Source: Prevotella sp. | GTDB taxonomy: Bacteria > Bacteroidota > Bacteroidia > Bacteroidales > Bacteroidaceae | Length of the DNA: 64,000 nucleotides | Assembly (NCBI GenBank): GCA_017475005.1 | Contig: JAFVGI010000038.1 | Coordinates: forward strand, 1-64,000 | Direction of reading: 5' to 3' | In this document: positions 1 to 7,960 of the stretch, piece after piece | Position numbering within the stretch: position 1 is the first letter of the stretch | How the letters are laid out: every line of letters starts with the position of its first letter | Program-made: the position numbers and the translations under genes | The notes under the pieces: generated by a model | The model's input: only the letters and a program-made list of their open reading frames with translations | The model's database searches: none | What the model was told of the DNA's origin: nothing

Positions 1-1487
1 AGGGCTTCAGCAACGGCGCTGTTGAGCGTTATCATAGCAGAAGCACAGTTAGCCTCAGAACCTACAGCACGGAACTCGAAACGGTTGCCGGTGAAGGCGA
101 ATGGAGAGGTACGGTTACGGTCTGTATTGTCGATGAGCAGCTCTGGAATCTCTGGGATATCCATCTTCAGACCCTGCTTGCCTGCCATAGCGAGGAAGTC
201 CTTGTCGGCCTTCTCGATGTGGTCGAGCAGTTCGCTGACCTGCTTGCCGAGGAATGAAGAAACGATTGCAGGAGGTGCCTCGTTAGCGCCCAGACGATGT
301 GCGTTGGTAGCTGACATGATGCTGGCCTTCAGCAGACCGTTGTGCTTATATACACCCATCAAGGTCTCAACGATGAAGGTAGCGAAACGCAGGTTTGCCT
401 CTGCTGTCTTGCCAGGAGCATGGAGCAGGATGCCGTTGTCGGTGCTCAATGACCAGTTGTTGTGCTTACCAGAACCGTTGATGCCTGCGAATGGTTTTTC
501 GTGCAACAGCACACGGAAACCGTGCTTGCGAGCCACACGCTTCATGACTGACATGAGGAGCATATTGTGGTCAACAGCGAGGTTTGTCTCCTCAAAGATA
601 GGAGCCAGCTCAAACTGGTTTGGTGCTACCTCGTTATGACGTGTCTTACAAGGAATACCAAGCTCAAGAGCCTGTATCTCCAGGTCACGCATGAAGGCTG
701 CCACACGCTCAGGAATAGAACCAAAATAGTGGTCGTCCATCTGCTGGTTCTTGGCAGAGTCGTGACCCATCAGGGTACGACCAGTGAGCAGCAGGTCAGG
801 ACGTGCTGCATAGAGTCCTTCGTCAACGAGGAAGTACTCCTGCTCCCAACCGAGGTTGCTCTGTACCTTCTTCACTGAAGGGTCGAAGTAGTGACATACC
901 TCTGTAGCAGCTACGTTAACGGCATGCAGCGCACGCAGCAGTGGTGCCTTATAGTCGAGGGCCTCACCGCTATAAGATATGAAGACTGTAGGGATACAGA
1001 GGGTATCGTCGATAATGAATACAGGAGACGTTGGGTCCCATGCAGAATAGCCGCGTGCCTCAAAGGTAGAACGGATGCCACCAGAAGGGAATGAAGAGGC
1101 ATCAGGCTCCTGCTGAACGAGCAGCTTGCCGCTGAATTCTTCTACCATACCGCCCTTGCCGTCGTGCTCGATAAAAGAGTCGTGCTTCTCGGCAGTACCT
1201 TCGGTAAGTGGCTGGAACCAGTGGGTATAGTGTGTTACGCCATTCTCGGTAGCCCACTGCTTCATACCTGCGGCAACAGCGTCGGCAACCTCACGATCGA
1301 GGCGTGCGCCATTGTCCATAACATCAATCATCTTCTCATAGACGTCCTTTGGAAGATACTTGTACATCTTCTCACGGTTGAAGACCTTGCTTCCGAAATA
1401 CTGTGCGGGTCTCTCACTTGGTGCTTGCACCTCAAGGGGCTTCTTCTTGAAGGCCTCTCCAACTACTTGAAATCTTAATGTTTGCAT
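1..1487 (-). CDS. glnN: Glutamine synthetase type III (partial, C-terminus outside window)
   Basis: ATP-dependent synthesis of glutamine from glutamate and ammonium, in the cytoplasm. The first 495 codons are visible and the rest lies beyond the window edge; the family is usually about 730 residues. Family motifs read directly are GWEQEYFLVD (about residues 213-222), TRHNEVAPNQFELAP, the glycine-loop GINGSGKHNNWSL and RLGANEAPPAI, all typical of the GSIII (GlnN) class common in Bacteroidales. The start MQTLRFQVVG is the first ATG after the upstream repeat tract. It is the last gene of a minus-strand group PII-amtB-barrel-glnN, so uptake, sensing and fixation of ammonium are encoded together. 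A 181-bp gap with a hairpin and a heptamer repeat tract separates it from the barrel gene, so its expression could be partly uncoupled. Identity is secure; co-transcription is inferred. Confidence 0.96.
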   Translation of the reverse strand, partial: MQTLRFQVVGEAFKKKPLEVQAPSERPAQYFGSKVFNREKMYKYLPKDVYEKMIDVMDNGARLDREVADAVAAGMKQWATENGVTHYTHWFQPLTEGTAEKHDSFIEHDGKGGMVEEFSGKLLVQQEPDASSFPSGGIRSTFEARGYSAWDPTSPVFIIDDTLCIPTVFISYSGEALDYKAPLLRALHAVNVAATEVCHYFDPSVKKVQSNLGWEQEYFLVDEGLYAARPDLLLTGRTLMGHDSAKNQQMDDHYFGSIPERVAAFMRDLEIQALELGIPCKTRHNEVAPNQFELAPIFEETNLAVDHNMLLMSVMKRVARKHGFRVLLHEKPFAGINGSGKHNNWSLSTDNGILLHAPGKTAEANLRFATFIVETLMGVYKHNGLLKASIMSATNAHRLGANEAPPAIVSSFLGKQVSELLDHIEKADKDFLAMAGKQGLKMDIPEIPELLIDNTDRNRTSPFAFTGNRFEFRAVGSEANCASAMITLNSAVAEA

Positions 1488-1540
1488 AACTTGAAAATTT
1501 ATAATGATTAATAACTCTAAAACTTCAAATCAAAACTTTT

Positions 1541-1616
1541 AACTCTTCACTCTCAACTCTTCACTCTCAACTCTTCACTCTTAACTCTTAACTTCTCACT
1601 CTCAACTCTCAACTTA
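1541..1616. repeat. Heptamer repeat tract (AACTCTT/CACTCTC type)
   Basis: Ten or more consecutive 7-bp units, mostly AACTCTT alternating with CACTCTC and AACTCTC, all in one 7-bp phase. It fills the gap between the barrel gene and glnN, and on the coding strand reads as GAGAGTG/AAGAGTT units. No reading frame or protein signal is evident. Confidence 0.9.
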
Positions 1617-1627
1617 CCAAAACCTCT

Positions 1628-1648
1628 CCTCCCATATCTCATGGGAGG
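1628..1648 (-). terminator. Hairpin downstream of the barrel gene
   Basis: An 8-bp perfect stem CCTCCCAT/ATGGGAGG with a 5-nt loop lies 20 bp after the barrel stop codon. On the minus strand only a weak T-run follows, so it may be a weak terminator, attenuator or RNA-stabilising hairpin rather than a full terminator. Confidence 0.45.
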
Positions 1649-1668
1649 GAGGAAAAGGTAAATAAAGA

Positions 1669-2379
1669 TTAGGGTTGCAGTGTGAACCCGAAAACTAGAT
1701 ATGCTTTCTGTGAACAAGGGTTACCTGTAACTTGTCCAAAAATAGGTATAGAAAATGAATCAGTAATCTTAATGTCTTTTGTAGCACGCAATGTCAGATT
1801 TGTTACAGCGAAGCCTGTAGTGCCATAGAATGTCGTAGCATAAGGCACGAAACCTGCTGTTGCTGACCAGTCAATCTTAGCGAGCGTGAATGGTACTGTT
1901 GCCTCGAAATAGCTACTGTAGGCACGTTTGCCCTTCTTGGTAAAGCCGTCGTTGCCAGCAAAGTTGGTGTACCACTGCAATGCAACAGGACCGAAGTCAT
2001 ATCCTACATTTGCTTCAAAAACATGGTTTGTACCATGAGCTCCGTACTTGAAGTACCTGCCATCTGGATCAAGACCTTCAGAGAACCAGTAGTCGGTGAT
2101 GCCGACATTGAACTTTCCGAGTGTATATGCCAGAGTCAAGTCAAACTCCTTCACATCGTCAGAATTTGTAAGACCATAGCTGCCCCACGCTGACAGGCTT
2201 AGACCTTTATAGCCAACGCCCAAAGTAGGCTGAACAGCGACACTACCCAAATCCTGACCACGCCAGATATATTGGTTAACGAAATCAGCACATATTGTGG
2301 TTTCTATTTTCTCAGCTTCCTGCGCATAAGCTGTTGCACCAGCAATCAGCATAAATGCAAATAAAACAATCTTTTTCAT
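1669..2379 (-). CDS. Outer-membrane beta-barrel protein in the PII-AmtB-GlnN group
   Basis: A 236-residue exported protein. The chosen start is MKKIVLFAF; an upstream in-frame ATG at 2406 would add nine residues and spoil the signal peptide. Residues 1-19 form a signal peptide ending A-Y-A. The rest alternates polar and aromatic residues, with motifs such as YIWRGQDLG, LSLSAWGSYGL and a C-terminal strand ending FGFTLQP, as in small porin-like barrels (TorF-like putative porins). Function is unknown. Its place between amtB and glnN suggests that it belongs to the ammonium-assimilation group, perhaps letting a nitrogenous solute across the outer membrane. That is inference from position only. 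Barrel nature is fairly sure, the substrate is not. Confidence 0.7.
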   Translation of the reverse strand: MKKIVLFAFMLIAGATAYAQEAEKIETTICADFVNQYIWRGQDLGSVAVQPTLGVGYKGLSLSAWGSYGLTNSDDVKEFDLTLAYTLGKFNVGITDYWFSEGLDPDGRYFKYGAHGTNHVFEANVGYDFGPVALQWYTNFAGNDGFTKKGKRAYSSYFEATVPFTLAKIDWSATAGFVPYATTFYGTTGFAVTNLTLRATKDIKITDSFSIPIFGQVTGNPCSQKAYLVFGFTLQP

Positions 2380-2397
2380 ATCTTTAATAATTAAATT

Positions 2398-2467
2398 ATA
2401 ATTCATAATTCATAATGCATAATGCATATTTTCTATAAACTTTAAACTATAAACTCTAAACTAGTTA
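2398..2467. repeat. Heptamer repeat tract joining two unit types (ATAATTC then CTATAAA)
   Basis: Ten contiguous heptamers: four of ATAATTC/ATAATGC type, one transitional ATATTTT, then CTATAAA/CTTTAAA/CTCTAAA types, and a last unit CTAGTTA that contains the amtB stop codon. The two unit types share one uninterrupted 7-bp phase. Confidence 0.92.
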
Positions 2468-3717
2468 TAACATGCCTCTCCGTGCTCATAGATATCGAGA
2501 CCTTCTTCTTCTATACGCCTGTCAACACGCAGGCCGTGTATCTTCTTGATGCCATAGAACAGAACGAATCCGCATAAAGCAGCCCAGAGGTCTATCATCA
2601 ACACTCCGAAAGTCTGTGCTCCGAAGAAGCCCCATCCACCGCCGTAGAAGGCGCCAGTCTCTGTTGCCAACAGACCTGTCATCAATGTACCGAGGATACC
2701 GCATACACCATGTACAGAGCTTGCACCAACTGGGTCATCGATATGAAGCTTGTGATCTATAAACTCGATAGCGAATACCAGTACCAGTCCGCAGACGAGT
2801 CCGATGATTATAGCACCCAGTGGAGATACCAGGTCACAACCTGCAGTAATACCCACGAGACCTGCCAGCACACCGTTCAGTGTCAGTGAGAGAGAAGGCT
2901 TGCCATACTTAATATATGTAAGGAACATCGTAGCCACACCACCTGCAGCAGCTGCAAGGTTGGTAGTCAGGAATACATGGCTGATAGCGATGCGGTTTAC
3001 CTCACCACTTGCTGCCAACTGAGAACCAGGGTTGAAACCAAACCATCCGAGCCAGAGAATGAAGACACCCAAGGCAGCCATAGTAAGGTTGTGACCAGGG
3101 ATAGCACGGCTCTTATTATCCTTGCCATACTTGCCAAGACGTGGACCCAGTGCCATAGCACCTATCAGGGCCAATACACCACCTACGCTATGTACGATAG
3201 CAGAACCAGCAAAGTCGTGGAAGACATCACCGAATGTGCTCATCATAAATCCGTCAGCAGCATCGTTGCAAAGCCAACCGCCACCCCATGTCCAGTGACC
3301 CTCTACAGGGTATATGATAAGAGAGATAATGGCACTATAGATAAGGTACATAGAGAACTTGGTACGTTCTGCCATAGCACCACTCACGATGGTAGCAGAT
3401 GTAGCACAGAATACTGTTTCGAAAATCAGAAAGCCCTCTACAGGAAGGTCGCTCTCGTAGAATGACAGGTCACCCCAGTTTGGCATACCAATGAAACCAC
3501 CAAGGGTATCAGCACCAAACATAAATCCGAAACCAAGGAAGAAGAACAACAGTGAGCCGAACATGAAATCGACAAAGTTCTTCATCAGGATGTTTGCCGT
3601 GTTCTTACTACGCGTAAAACCAGCCTCACACAGCGCAAAGCCCGGCTGCATCCAGAAAACCAACATGGCTGCCAATAGCATCCATACGGTATCGAGTGAT
3701 AATCCTATTTCGTTCAT
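2461..3717 (-). CDS. amtB: Ammonium transporter AmtB (paralogue 1)
   Basis: Inner-membrane ammonium channel of the Amt/Rh family, 418 residues with about eleven membrane segments. The signature region DFAGSAIVHSVGGVLAL carries the first pore histidine and DPVGASSVHGVCGILGT the second. The N-terminus MNEIGLSLDTVWMLL lacks a long cleavable leader. It lies 50 bp downstream of a PII gene, the classical glnK-amtB pairing in which PII plugs the channel when nitrogen is ample. The stop codon lies inside a heptamer repeat tract that runs towards the barrel gene. A second, divergent Amt is at 12795. Identity is secure. Confidence 0.97.
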   Translation of the reverse strand: MNEIGLSLDTVWMLLAAMLVFWMQPGFALCEAGFTRSKNTANILMKNFVDFMFGSLLFFFLGFGFMFGADTLGGFIGMPNWGDLSFYESDLPVEGFLIFETVFCATSATIVSGAMAERTKFSMYLIYSAIISLIIYPVEGHWTWGGGWLCNDAADGFMMSTFGDVFHDFAGSAIVHSVGGVLALIGAMALGPRLGKYGKDNKSRAIPGHNLTMAALGVFILWLGWFGFNPGSQLAASGEVNRIAISHVFLTTNLAAAAGGVATMFLTYIKYGKPSLSLTLNGVLAGLVGITAGCDLVSPLGAIIIGLVCGLVLVFAIEFIDHKLHIDDPVGASSVHGVCGILGTLMTGLLATETGAFYGGGWGFFGAQTFGVLMIDLWAALCGFVLFYGIKKIHGLRVDRRIEEEGLDIYEHGEACYN

Positions 3718-3767
3718 AATCCAGAAATTTTTTGTGTTTGTGTTGTGTTTGTGTTGTTGTCTCTAAA

Positions 3768-4115
3768 TTACTTTTTGTCTCTTAGAACGGTATCACCATT
3801 CTCACCTGTACGAATGCTCCATGTATCGATGACATCACTGACAAAGATGCGTCCGTCTCCTACCTCACCAGTGTGAGCAATCTTCAATAGCACCTGAACC
3901 GTTGGCTCCATGATGACATCCCTACATACAATCGTTATGGCTACTCGCTCTATCACGTCCGTGGAATACTGCACGCCACGATATATGCGCTCCTGACGAC
4001 TCTGGCCGATGCCGTGAACATCATGATATTCAAACCAGTCAATGTCTGAATGAAGCAATGCTTCCTTCACGTCTTCGAACTTCGTCTTACGAATGATAGC
4101 TTCAATCTTTTTCAT
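3768..4115 (-). CDS. glnB: Nitrogen regulatory protein PII
   Basis: A 115-residue PII signal protein. It shows the conserved N-terminus MKKIEAIIRKTKFEDVKEAL, a T-loop QERIYRGVQYSTDVIERV with a tyrosine where classical PII is uridylylated, and the B/C-loop region HTGEVGDGRIFVSDVID. The usual role is sensing ATP/ADP and 2-oxoglutarate and gating AmtB. The T-loop sequence differs from enterobacterial GlnB/GlnK, so uridylylation cannot be assumed. It is the first gene of the PII-amtB-barrel-glnN group and has a good Bacteroidetes promoter upstream. Whether to name it glnB or glnK is a matter of convention; the amtB linkage fits GlnK. Confidence 0.93.
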   Translation of the reverse strand: MKKIEAIIRKTKFEDVKEALLHSDIDWFEYHDVHGIGQSRQERIYRGVQYSTDVIERVAITIVCRDVIMEPTVQVLLKIAHTGEVGDGRIFVSDVIDTWSIRTGENGDTVLRDKK

Positions 4116-4143
4116 AAATTGTCATTTTTACCTTATTAATATT

Positions 4144-4153
4144 AACCGCGGTT
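4144..4153. promoter_or_regulatory. Palindrome AACCGCGGTT in the PII leader
   Basis: A perfect 10-bp palindrome just downstream of the predicted transcription start of the PII gene. It is a possible operator for a nitrogen regulator, but no protein can be named from sequence. Confidence 0.3.
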
Positions 4154-4175
4154 GCTTTCCTTAAGCTTTCGAGTG

Positions 4176-4207
4176 CAAAATTACGACATTTTGTTATAAT
4201 ACGCAAG
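4176..4207 (-). promoter_or_regulatory. Promoter of the PII-amtB group
   Basis: On the minus strand, CTTG and TAATTTTG are separated by exactly 20 bp. This matches the Bacteroidetes primary sigma consensus TTTG-N19/21-TAnnTTTG. The PII start codon lies about 60 bp downstream. Confidence 0.75.
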
Positions 4208-4385
4208 GATTTTCGTACATTTTGTTTATATAAAATAACTATAACTTACACTTTGTAAACTTTGTTAACACTTTTGCTTTCCATCTGTTTACACTTTGCT
4301 CTATTTATATGCTTTTCTCTTACAAATAGTCATTTGGGACTTTATTGTGGGCGCACACACCCCAAAAACAACCGACCCAAAAACG
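4208..4385. other. AT-rich intergenic stretch
   Basis: Upstream side of the PII promoter and downstream side of the dapL terminator. It is A/T-rich with several TTTAC/TTTGC runs. No gene, RNA or convincing extra promoter is visible. Confidence 0.6.
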
Positions 4386-4417
4386 AAAAAAGCAGCCGCT
4401 CATAACCGAACGACTGC
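4386..4417 (-). terminator. Rho-independent terminator after dapL
   Basis: On the minus strand, GCAGTCGTTC pairs with GAGCGGCTGC (two G-U pairs) across a 6-nt loop and is followed by a six-base T run. It ends the gltB-gltD-dapF-dapL unit. Confidence 0.8.
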
Positions 4418-4431
4418 CTAAGAAGATTATT

Positions 4432-4480
4432 ATAAACTTAAAACTATAAACGCTAAACTCTCAACTCTAAACTATCCACT
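4432..4480. repeat. Heptamer repeat tract (TAAAACT/CTAAACT type)
   Basis: Seven consecutive 7-bp units such as ATAAACT, CTAAACT and CTCAACT between the dapL terminator and dapL. The last unit touches the dapL stop codon. Confidence 0.88.
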
Positions 4481-5714
4481 ACCCCTTTCCCCACTTCTTT
4501 ATTCTCTCTAATGCCTCTGCTGTTGATTCGTGGCTGCCGAAGGCTGTTAACCTAACATACCCTTCCCCACTCGGTCCGAAGCCAGAACCAGGAGTGCATA
4601 CTACGTGGGCTCCATAGAGCAGTTCCTCAAAGAACTGCCATGATGATTTGCCGTCCGGGGTGCGCATCCATATATATGGAGCATTCTCACCGCCGTAACA
4701 ATCATAACCCAAGGAGCGCAGCACTTCGAGCATCTTGGCTGCATTCTCCATGTAATAATCTATTGTTGCCTGTATCTGCTCCTTACCCTCTGGAGTATAG
4801 ATAGCCTCCGCCGCACGTTGGGAGATATAGCTGGTGCCGTTGAACTTGGTACACTGGCGACGGTTCCATAACTTATTGAGCGATATGCGTTCACCCTCAA
4901 AGGTGGCAGCAGTAACATCCTTAGGTACTATGGTATATCCGCAGCGGATGCCCGTAAAACCAGCCGTCTTAGAATAAGAGCGGAACTCTATGGCACACTT
5001 TCTGGCGCCGCGTATCTCATATATAGAATGAGGAATATCAGGGTCTTTGATATAAGCCTGATATGCTGCATCATACAGTATCAGCGCATCATTCTTCAAG
5101 GCATAGTTGACCCACTTGCGCAACTCAGACTTGGTAATCACGGTACCAGTAGGGTTATTGGGATAGCACAGATATATGATGTCAACATGATGATTCTTCG
5201 GAATCTCAGGCACAAAGCCATTCTCTGCCGTGCAGGGAGTATAGGTAACGTATGACCATCTGCCATTTTTGTATGCACCACAACGGCCTATCATGGCGTT
5301 GGAGTCTATATACACAGGATATATCGGATCTGTGACGCAGATAAAGTTATCCCAATGGAGCAATTCCTGGAAGTTTCCGATATCAGACTTTGCTCCATCA
5401 TTGATAAACACCTCATCAATGTCGAGGTGTATGCCACGAGGAATATAATCGTTCTTCAGAATAGCATCACGCAGGAACTCATATCCCTGCTCCGGACCAT
5501 ATCCGTGAAAACTGGATGCCTCTGACATTTCCGCTACTGCTTTCTCCATTGCCGATATAACAGCAGGACAAAGCGGCTGTGTCACATCACCTATTCCCAA
5601 GGATATTACATTTGCCTTGGGGTGAGTAACCTTAAAAGCATTAACCTTCTTTGCTATGTCAGCAAACAAATAGTTATCTTGAAGATTTAAATAATGTACG
5701 TTTACTAAAGCCAT
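4479..5714 (-). CDS. dapL: LL-diaminopimelate aminotransferase
   Basis: Converts tetrahydrodipicolinate directly to LL-diaminopimelate with glutamate as amino donor, bypassing the succinyl or acetyl steps of lysine and peptidoglycan precursor synthesis. The 411-residue length equals the family norm. It is a fold-type I PLP enzyme: the PLP lysine lies in SYSKTAGFTG, preceded by LSLGIGDVTQPL-like and YPNNPTG motifs (here CYPNNPTGTV). It is last in the run gltB-gltD-dapF-dapL; glutamate made by GltBD is the amino donor and DapF acts on the product, so the operon is metabolically coherent. It ends in a repeat tract followed by a strong terminator. Confidence 0.96.
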   Translation of the reverse strand: MALVNVHYLNLQDNYLFADIAKKVNAFKVTHPKANVISLGIGDVTQPLCPAVISAMEKAVAEMSEASSFHGYGPEQGYEFLRDAILKNDYIPRGIHLDIDEVFINDGAKSDIGNFQELLHWDNFICVTDPIYPVYIDSNAMIGRCGAYKNGRWSYVTYTPCTAENGFVPEIPKNHHVDIIYLCYPNNPTGTVITKSELRKWVNYALKNDALILYDAAYQAYIKDPDIPHSIYEIRGARKCAIEFRSYSKTAGFTGIRCGYTIVPKDVTAATFEGERISLNKLWNRRQCTKFNGTSYISQRAAEAIYTPEGKEQIQATIDYYMENAAKMLEVLRSLGYDCYGGENAPYIWMRTPDGKSSWQFFEELLYGAHVVCTPGSGFGPSGEGYVRLTAFGSHESTAEALERIKKWGKG

Positions 5715-5722
5715 CGTTACTC

Positions 5723-5750
5723 AATTTTAAATTTTGAATTATGAATTAAC
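5723..5750. repeat. Heptamer repeat tract between dapF and dapL
   Basis: Four 7-bp units AATTTTA, AATTTTG, AATTATG and AATTAAC. The dapF stop codon lies within the tract, which runs towards the dapL start. Confidence 0.8.
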
Positions 5751-6548
5751 CTCTATCTCTCCGTCGAAGACGAACTCTGCAGGTCCTGTCATATATACAT
5801 GATTATCTGACTCTCTCCATTCTATCTCCAGTGTTCCCCCATCCATAACGATACGTGACTGGCGCCCGCTTCTTCCCGTTACAGATGCCGCCACAGCAGT
5901 AGCACAGGCACCAGTGCCGCATGCCATCGTAATACCGCTGCCTCGCTCCCACACTCGTGTGCGTATCGAACCGTCTACCATCACATGGGCAAACTCAATG
6001 TTACAACGCTGTGGGAAAGCCGGATGTTTCTCAAGAACCGGCCCCGTCACACCCACCTGGTCGATATCATCGGTAAAGATGACATAATGAGGATTGCCCA
6101 TAGAGACAAACGTGCCCTCAACCAGACCATCGGCAGCAACAAACTGTGCCTCGTTATGCAGCACAGGCTCAAGCATATCGACCGTAACACTCTTCACGAT
6201 ACCGTCGGCGACATTCAGCTTCAGCGTCTTAATGCCTGACAGCGTCTGCAGACGTATCTCCGTCTTTGTTGTCAGCCCTCTTTCGTAAAGATATTTCCCG
6301 ATACAACGGCTTGCATTGCCGCACATCATAGCCTCCGAACCATCGGCATTGAAGATGCGCATAGAAAAGTCTGCCTCTGAAACGGACGCCTTGTCTATCA
6401 GCACCAACCCGTCGGAGCCAATACCCTTATGACGGTCGCTCCAGAGTATGGAGGCCTCACCGGGGTCGGCGATGGGATAGCGTGAGACATCGACATATAT
6501 ATAGTCGTTGCCCGCTCCGTGCATCTTAGTAAACTTTATTTTACTCAT
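5739..6548 (-). CDS. dapF: Diaminopimelate epimerase
   Basis: Interconverts LL- and meso-diaminopimelate for lysine and cell-wall synthesis. 269 residues, the usual length. It starts [20 protein letters not shown], the family signature. The two catalytic cysteines lie in [13 protein letters not shown] and [14 protein letters not shown]. It is cofactor-independent and cytoplasmic. It lies 14 bp after gltD and 24 bp before dapL on the same strand. The last codons before the stop are part of a heptamer repeat tract, so the C-terminal residues may vary between strains. Confidence 0.97.
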   Translation of the reverse strand: MSKIKFTKMHGAGNDYIYVDVSRYPIADPGEASILWSDRHKGIGSDGLVLIDKASVSEADFSMRIFNADGSEAMMCGNASRCIGKYLYERGLTTKTEIRLQTLSGIKTLKLNVADGIVKSVTVDMLEPVLHNEAQFVAADGLVEGTFVSMGNPHYVIFTDDIDQVGVTGPVLEKHPAFPQRCNIEFAHVMVDGSIRTRVWERGSGITMACGTGACATAVAASVTGRSGRQSRIVMDGGTLEIEWRESDNHVYMTGPAEFVFDGEIEVNS

Positions 6549-6562
6549 AGGGCTTATGAGAC

Positions 6563-7921
6563 TTATTTGCTGAGAAATTTATCAACCTTCTGGGCTGTCT
6601 GCTTGCCGCTGGCCATAGCGCGAACGACGAGGCTGGCACCATTCGCAGAGTCGCCACAGACGAAGACGTTCTTTGAGTATTCTGGATGTTCTGGCTTGAG
6701 GAATCCCATAGCCAGCAGAACCAGCTCGGCCTTGATGATTTCGGGCTTACCCTTCTCTACCATAATGGGGCGACCACCCTCTGGGTTTGGCTTCCAGTCA
6801 ATCTCCTGCACCTTTACGCCAGTCAGCTTGCCATCCTTGCCAAGAAACTCGAGCGTATTGATGTTCCAACGGCGGGTACAACCTTCTTCGTGCGAAGAGG
6901 TAGTCTTGAGGGTGCGAGGCCAGTTAGGCCAAGGATTCTGTGGGTCCTCAGGACCTTCAACAGGCTTAGGCATAATCTCAATTTGAGTCACACTCTTACA
7001 TCCCTGACGATGGGCAGTACCAATACAGTCAGAACCAGTATCACCACCACCAATCACAAGTACGTCCTTGTCCTTGGCCGTGATGCGCTCATCTTTCGAG
7101 AACTCCATACCGGCCAAAACGCGGTTCTGCTGAGACAGCAACTCGAGAGCGAAGTGCACACCCTTCAATTCGCGGCCAGGGGCTTTGAGATCACGGGCTG
7201 TCGGAGTTCCTGTACTGATTACGACGGCGTCGTAGTCTGAGGTCAGAGGTGAGAGATCAGAGGTGAGAGAGATGTCCTGACCATACTTGAATTCGACGCC
7301 TTCTTTCTCAAGCAGGGCTATGCGGCGGTCGATGATAGCCTTATTAAGCTTGAAGTTTGGAATACCATAGCGGAGCAGTCCGCCGGCAGCTTCGTTCTTC
7401 TCAAATACTGTAACTGTATAGCCCATCAGGTTCAGGTCATTGGCAGCAGCCAGTCCGGCAGGACCGGCACCAATAACAGCAACCTTCTTGCCATTGCGCT
7501 CGATGTTCGTCTTGGGCTGTATATACCCCTCACGGAAAGCACCCTCGATGATGGCGCACTCATCCTCCCTATTGGTGGTTGGCTCGTGGTTGAAGCGGTT
7601 CAGCACACAGGCTTTCTCACAAAGTGCAGGACAGATGCGACCAGTAAACTCTGGGAAGGGATTCGTAGAGGTCAACAGCTTAAAGGCCATTTCCCAGTCA
7701 CCCTTGTATAGAGCATCATTCCATTCTGGGGCTTTGTTGCCCAGCGGACAAGCCCAATGACAGAAGGGCACGCCACAATCCATGCAGCGTGATGCCTGCA
7801 GTTTACGTTCGCGAGTGCTGAGCGTCTGCTCTACCTCGCCAAAATCGTGGATTCTATCGTGAATCGGACGGTATCCCGCCTCCTGGCGGTGTATCTCTAA
7901 AAATGCTTTTGGATTTCCCAT
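6563..7921 (-). CDS. gltD: Glutamate synthase small subunit
   Basis: NADPH-dependent flavoprotein that passes electrons to GltB for glutamate synthesis. 452 residues. N-terminal Fe-S cysteines are at 46, 49, 54 and 58 ([14 protein letters not shown]) with a second set in [14 protein letters not shown]-binding [17 protein letters not shown] (about 147-163) and NAD(P)-binding [17 protein letters not shown] follow. About residues 217-229, just before [11 protein letters not shown], read [10 protein letters not shown] and are encoded by an in-frame heptamer tract (7239-7273), replacing the usual short linker between FAD-domain strands. The upstream gap to gltB is itself a heptamer tract with no clear ribosome binding site. 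Confidence 0.96.
   Translation of the reverse strand: MGNPKAFLEIHRQEAGYRPIHDRIHDFGEVEQTLSTRERKLQASRCMDCGVPFCHWACPLGNKAPEWNDALYKGDWEMAFKLLTSTNPFPEFTGRICPALCEKACVLNRFNHEPTTNREDECAIIEGAFREGYIQPKTNIERNGKKVAVIGAGPAGLAAANDLNLMGYTVTVFEKNEAAGGLLRYGIPNFKLNKAIIDRRIALLEKEGVEFKYGQDISLTSDLSPLTSDYDAVVISTGTPTARDLKAPGRELKGVHFALELLSQQNRVLAGMEFSKDERITAKDKDVLVIGGGDTGSDCIGTAHRQGCKSVTQIEIMPKPVEGPEDPQNPWPNWPRTLKTTSSHEEGCTRRWNINTLEFLGKDGKLTGVKVQEIDWKPNPEGGRPIMVEKGKPEIIKAELVLLAMGFLKPEHPEYSKNVFVCGDSANGASLVVRAMASGKQTAQKVDKFLSK
7239..7273. repeat. In-frame heptamer repeat tract inside gltD
   Basis: Five consecutive 7-bp units (GAGGTCA, GAGGTGA, GAGATCA, GAGGTGA, GAGAGAT on the plus strand). On the coding strand it encodes a peptide with a 7-residue period, SDLSPLT then SDYD. 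Confidence 0.88.
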
Positions 7922-7927
7922 TTTGAC

Positions 7928-7960
7928 AATTGAAAATTGAGAATTGAGAATTGAAAATTA
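7928..7960. repeat. Heptamer repeat tract between gltB and gltD
   Basis: Units AATTGAA, AATTGAG, AATTGAG, AATTGAA then AATTA, whose last bases are the gltB stop codon. It forms nearly the whole intercistronic gap of 36 bp. Confidence 0.92.

Noticed and set aside
1541-1616. CRISPR array
   Set aside because: Units are 7 bp without unique spacers; nothing resembling cas genes is present.
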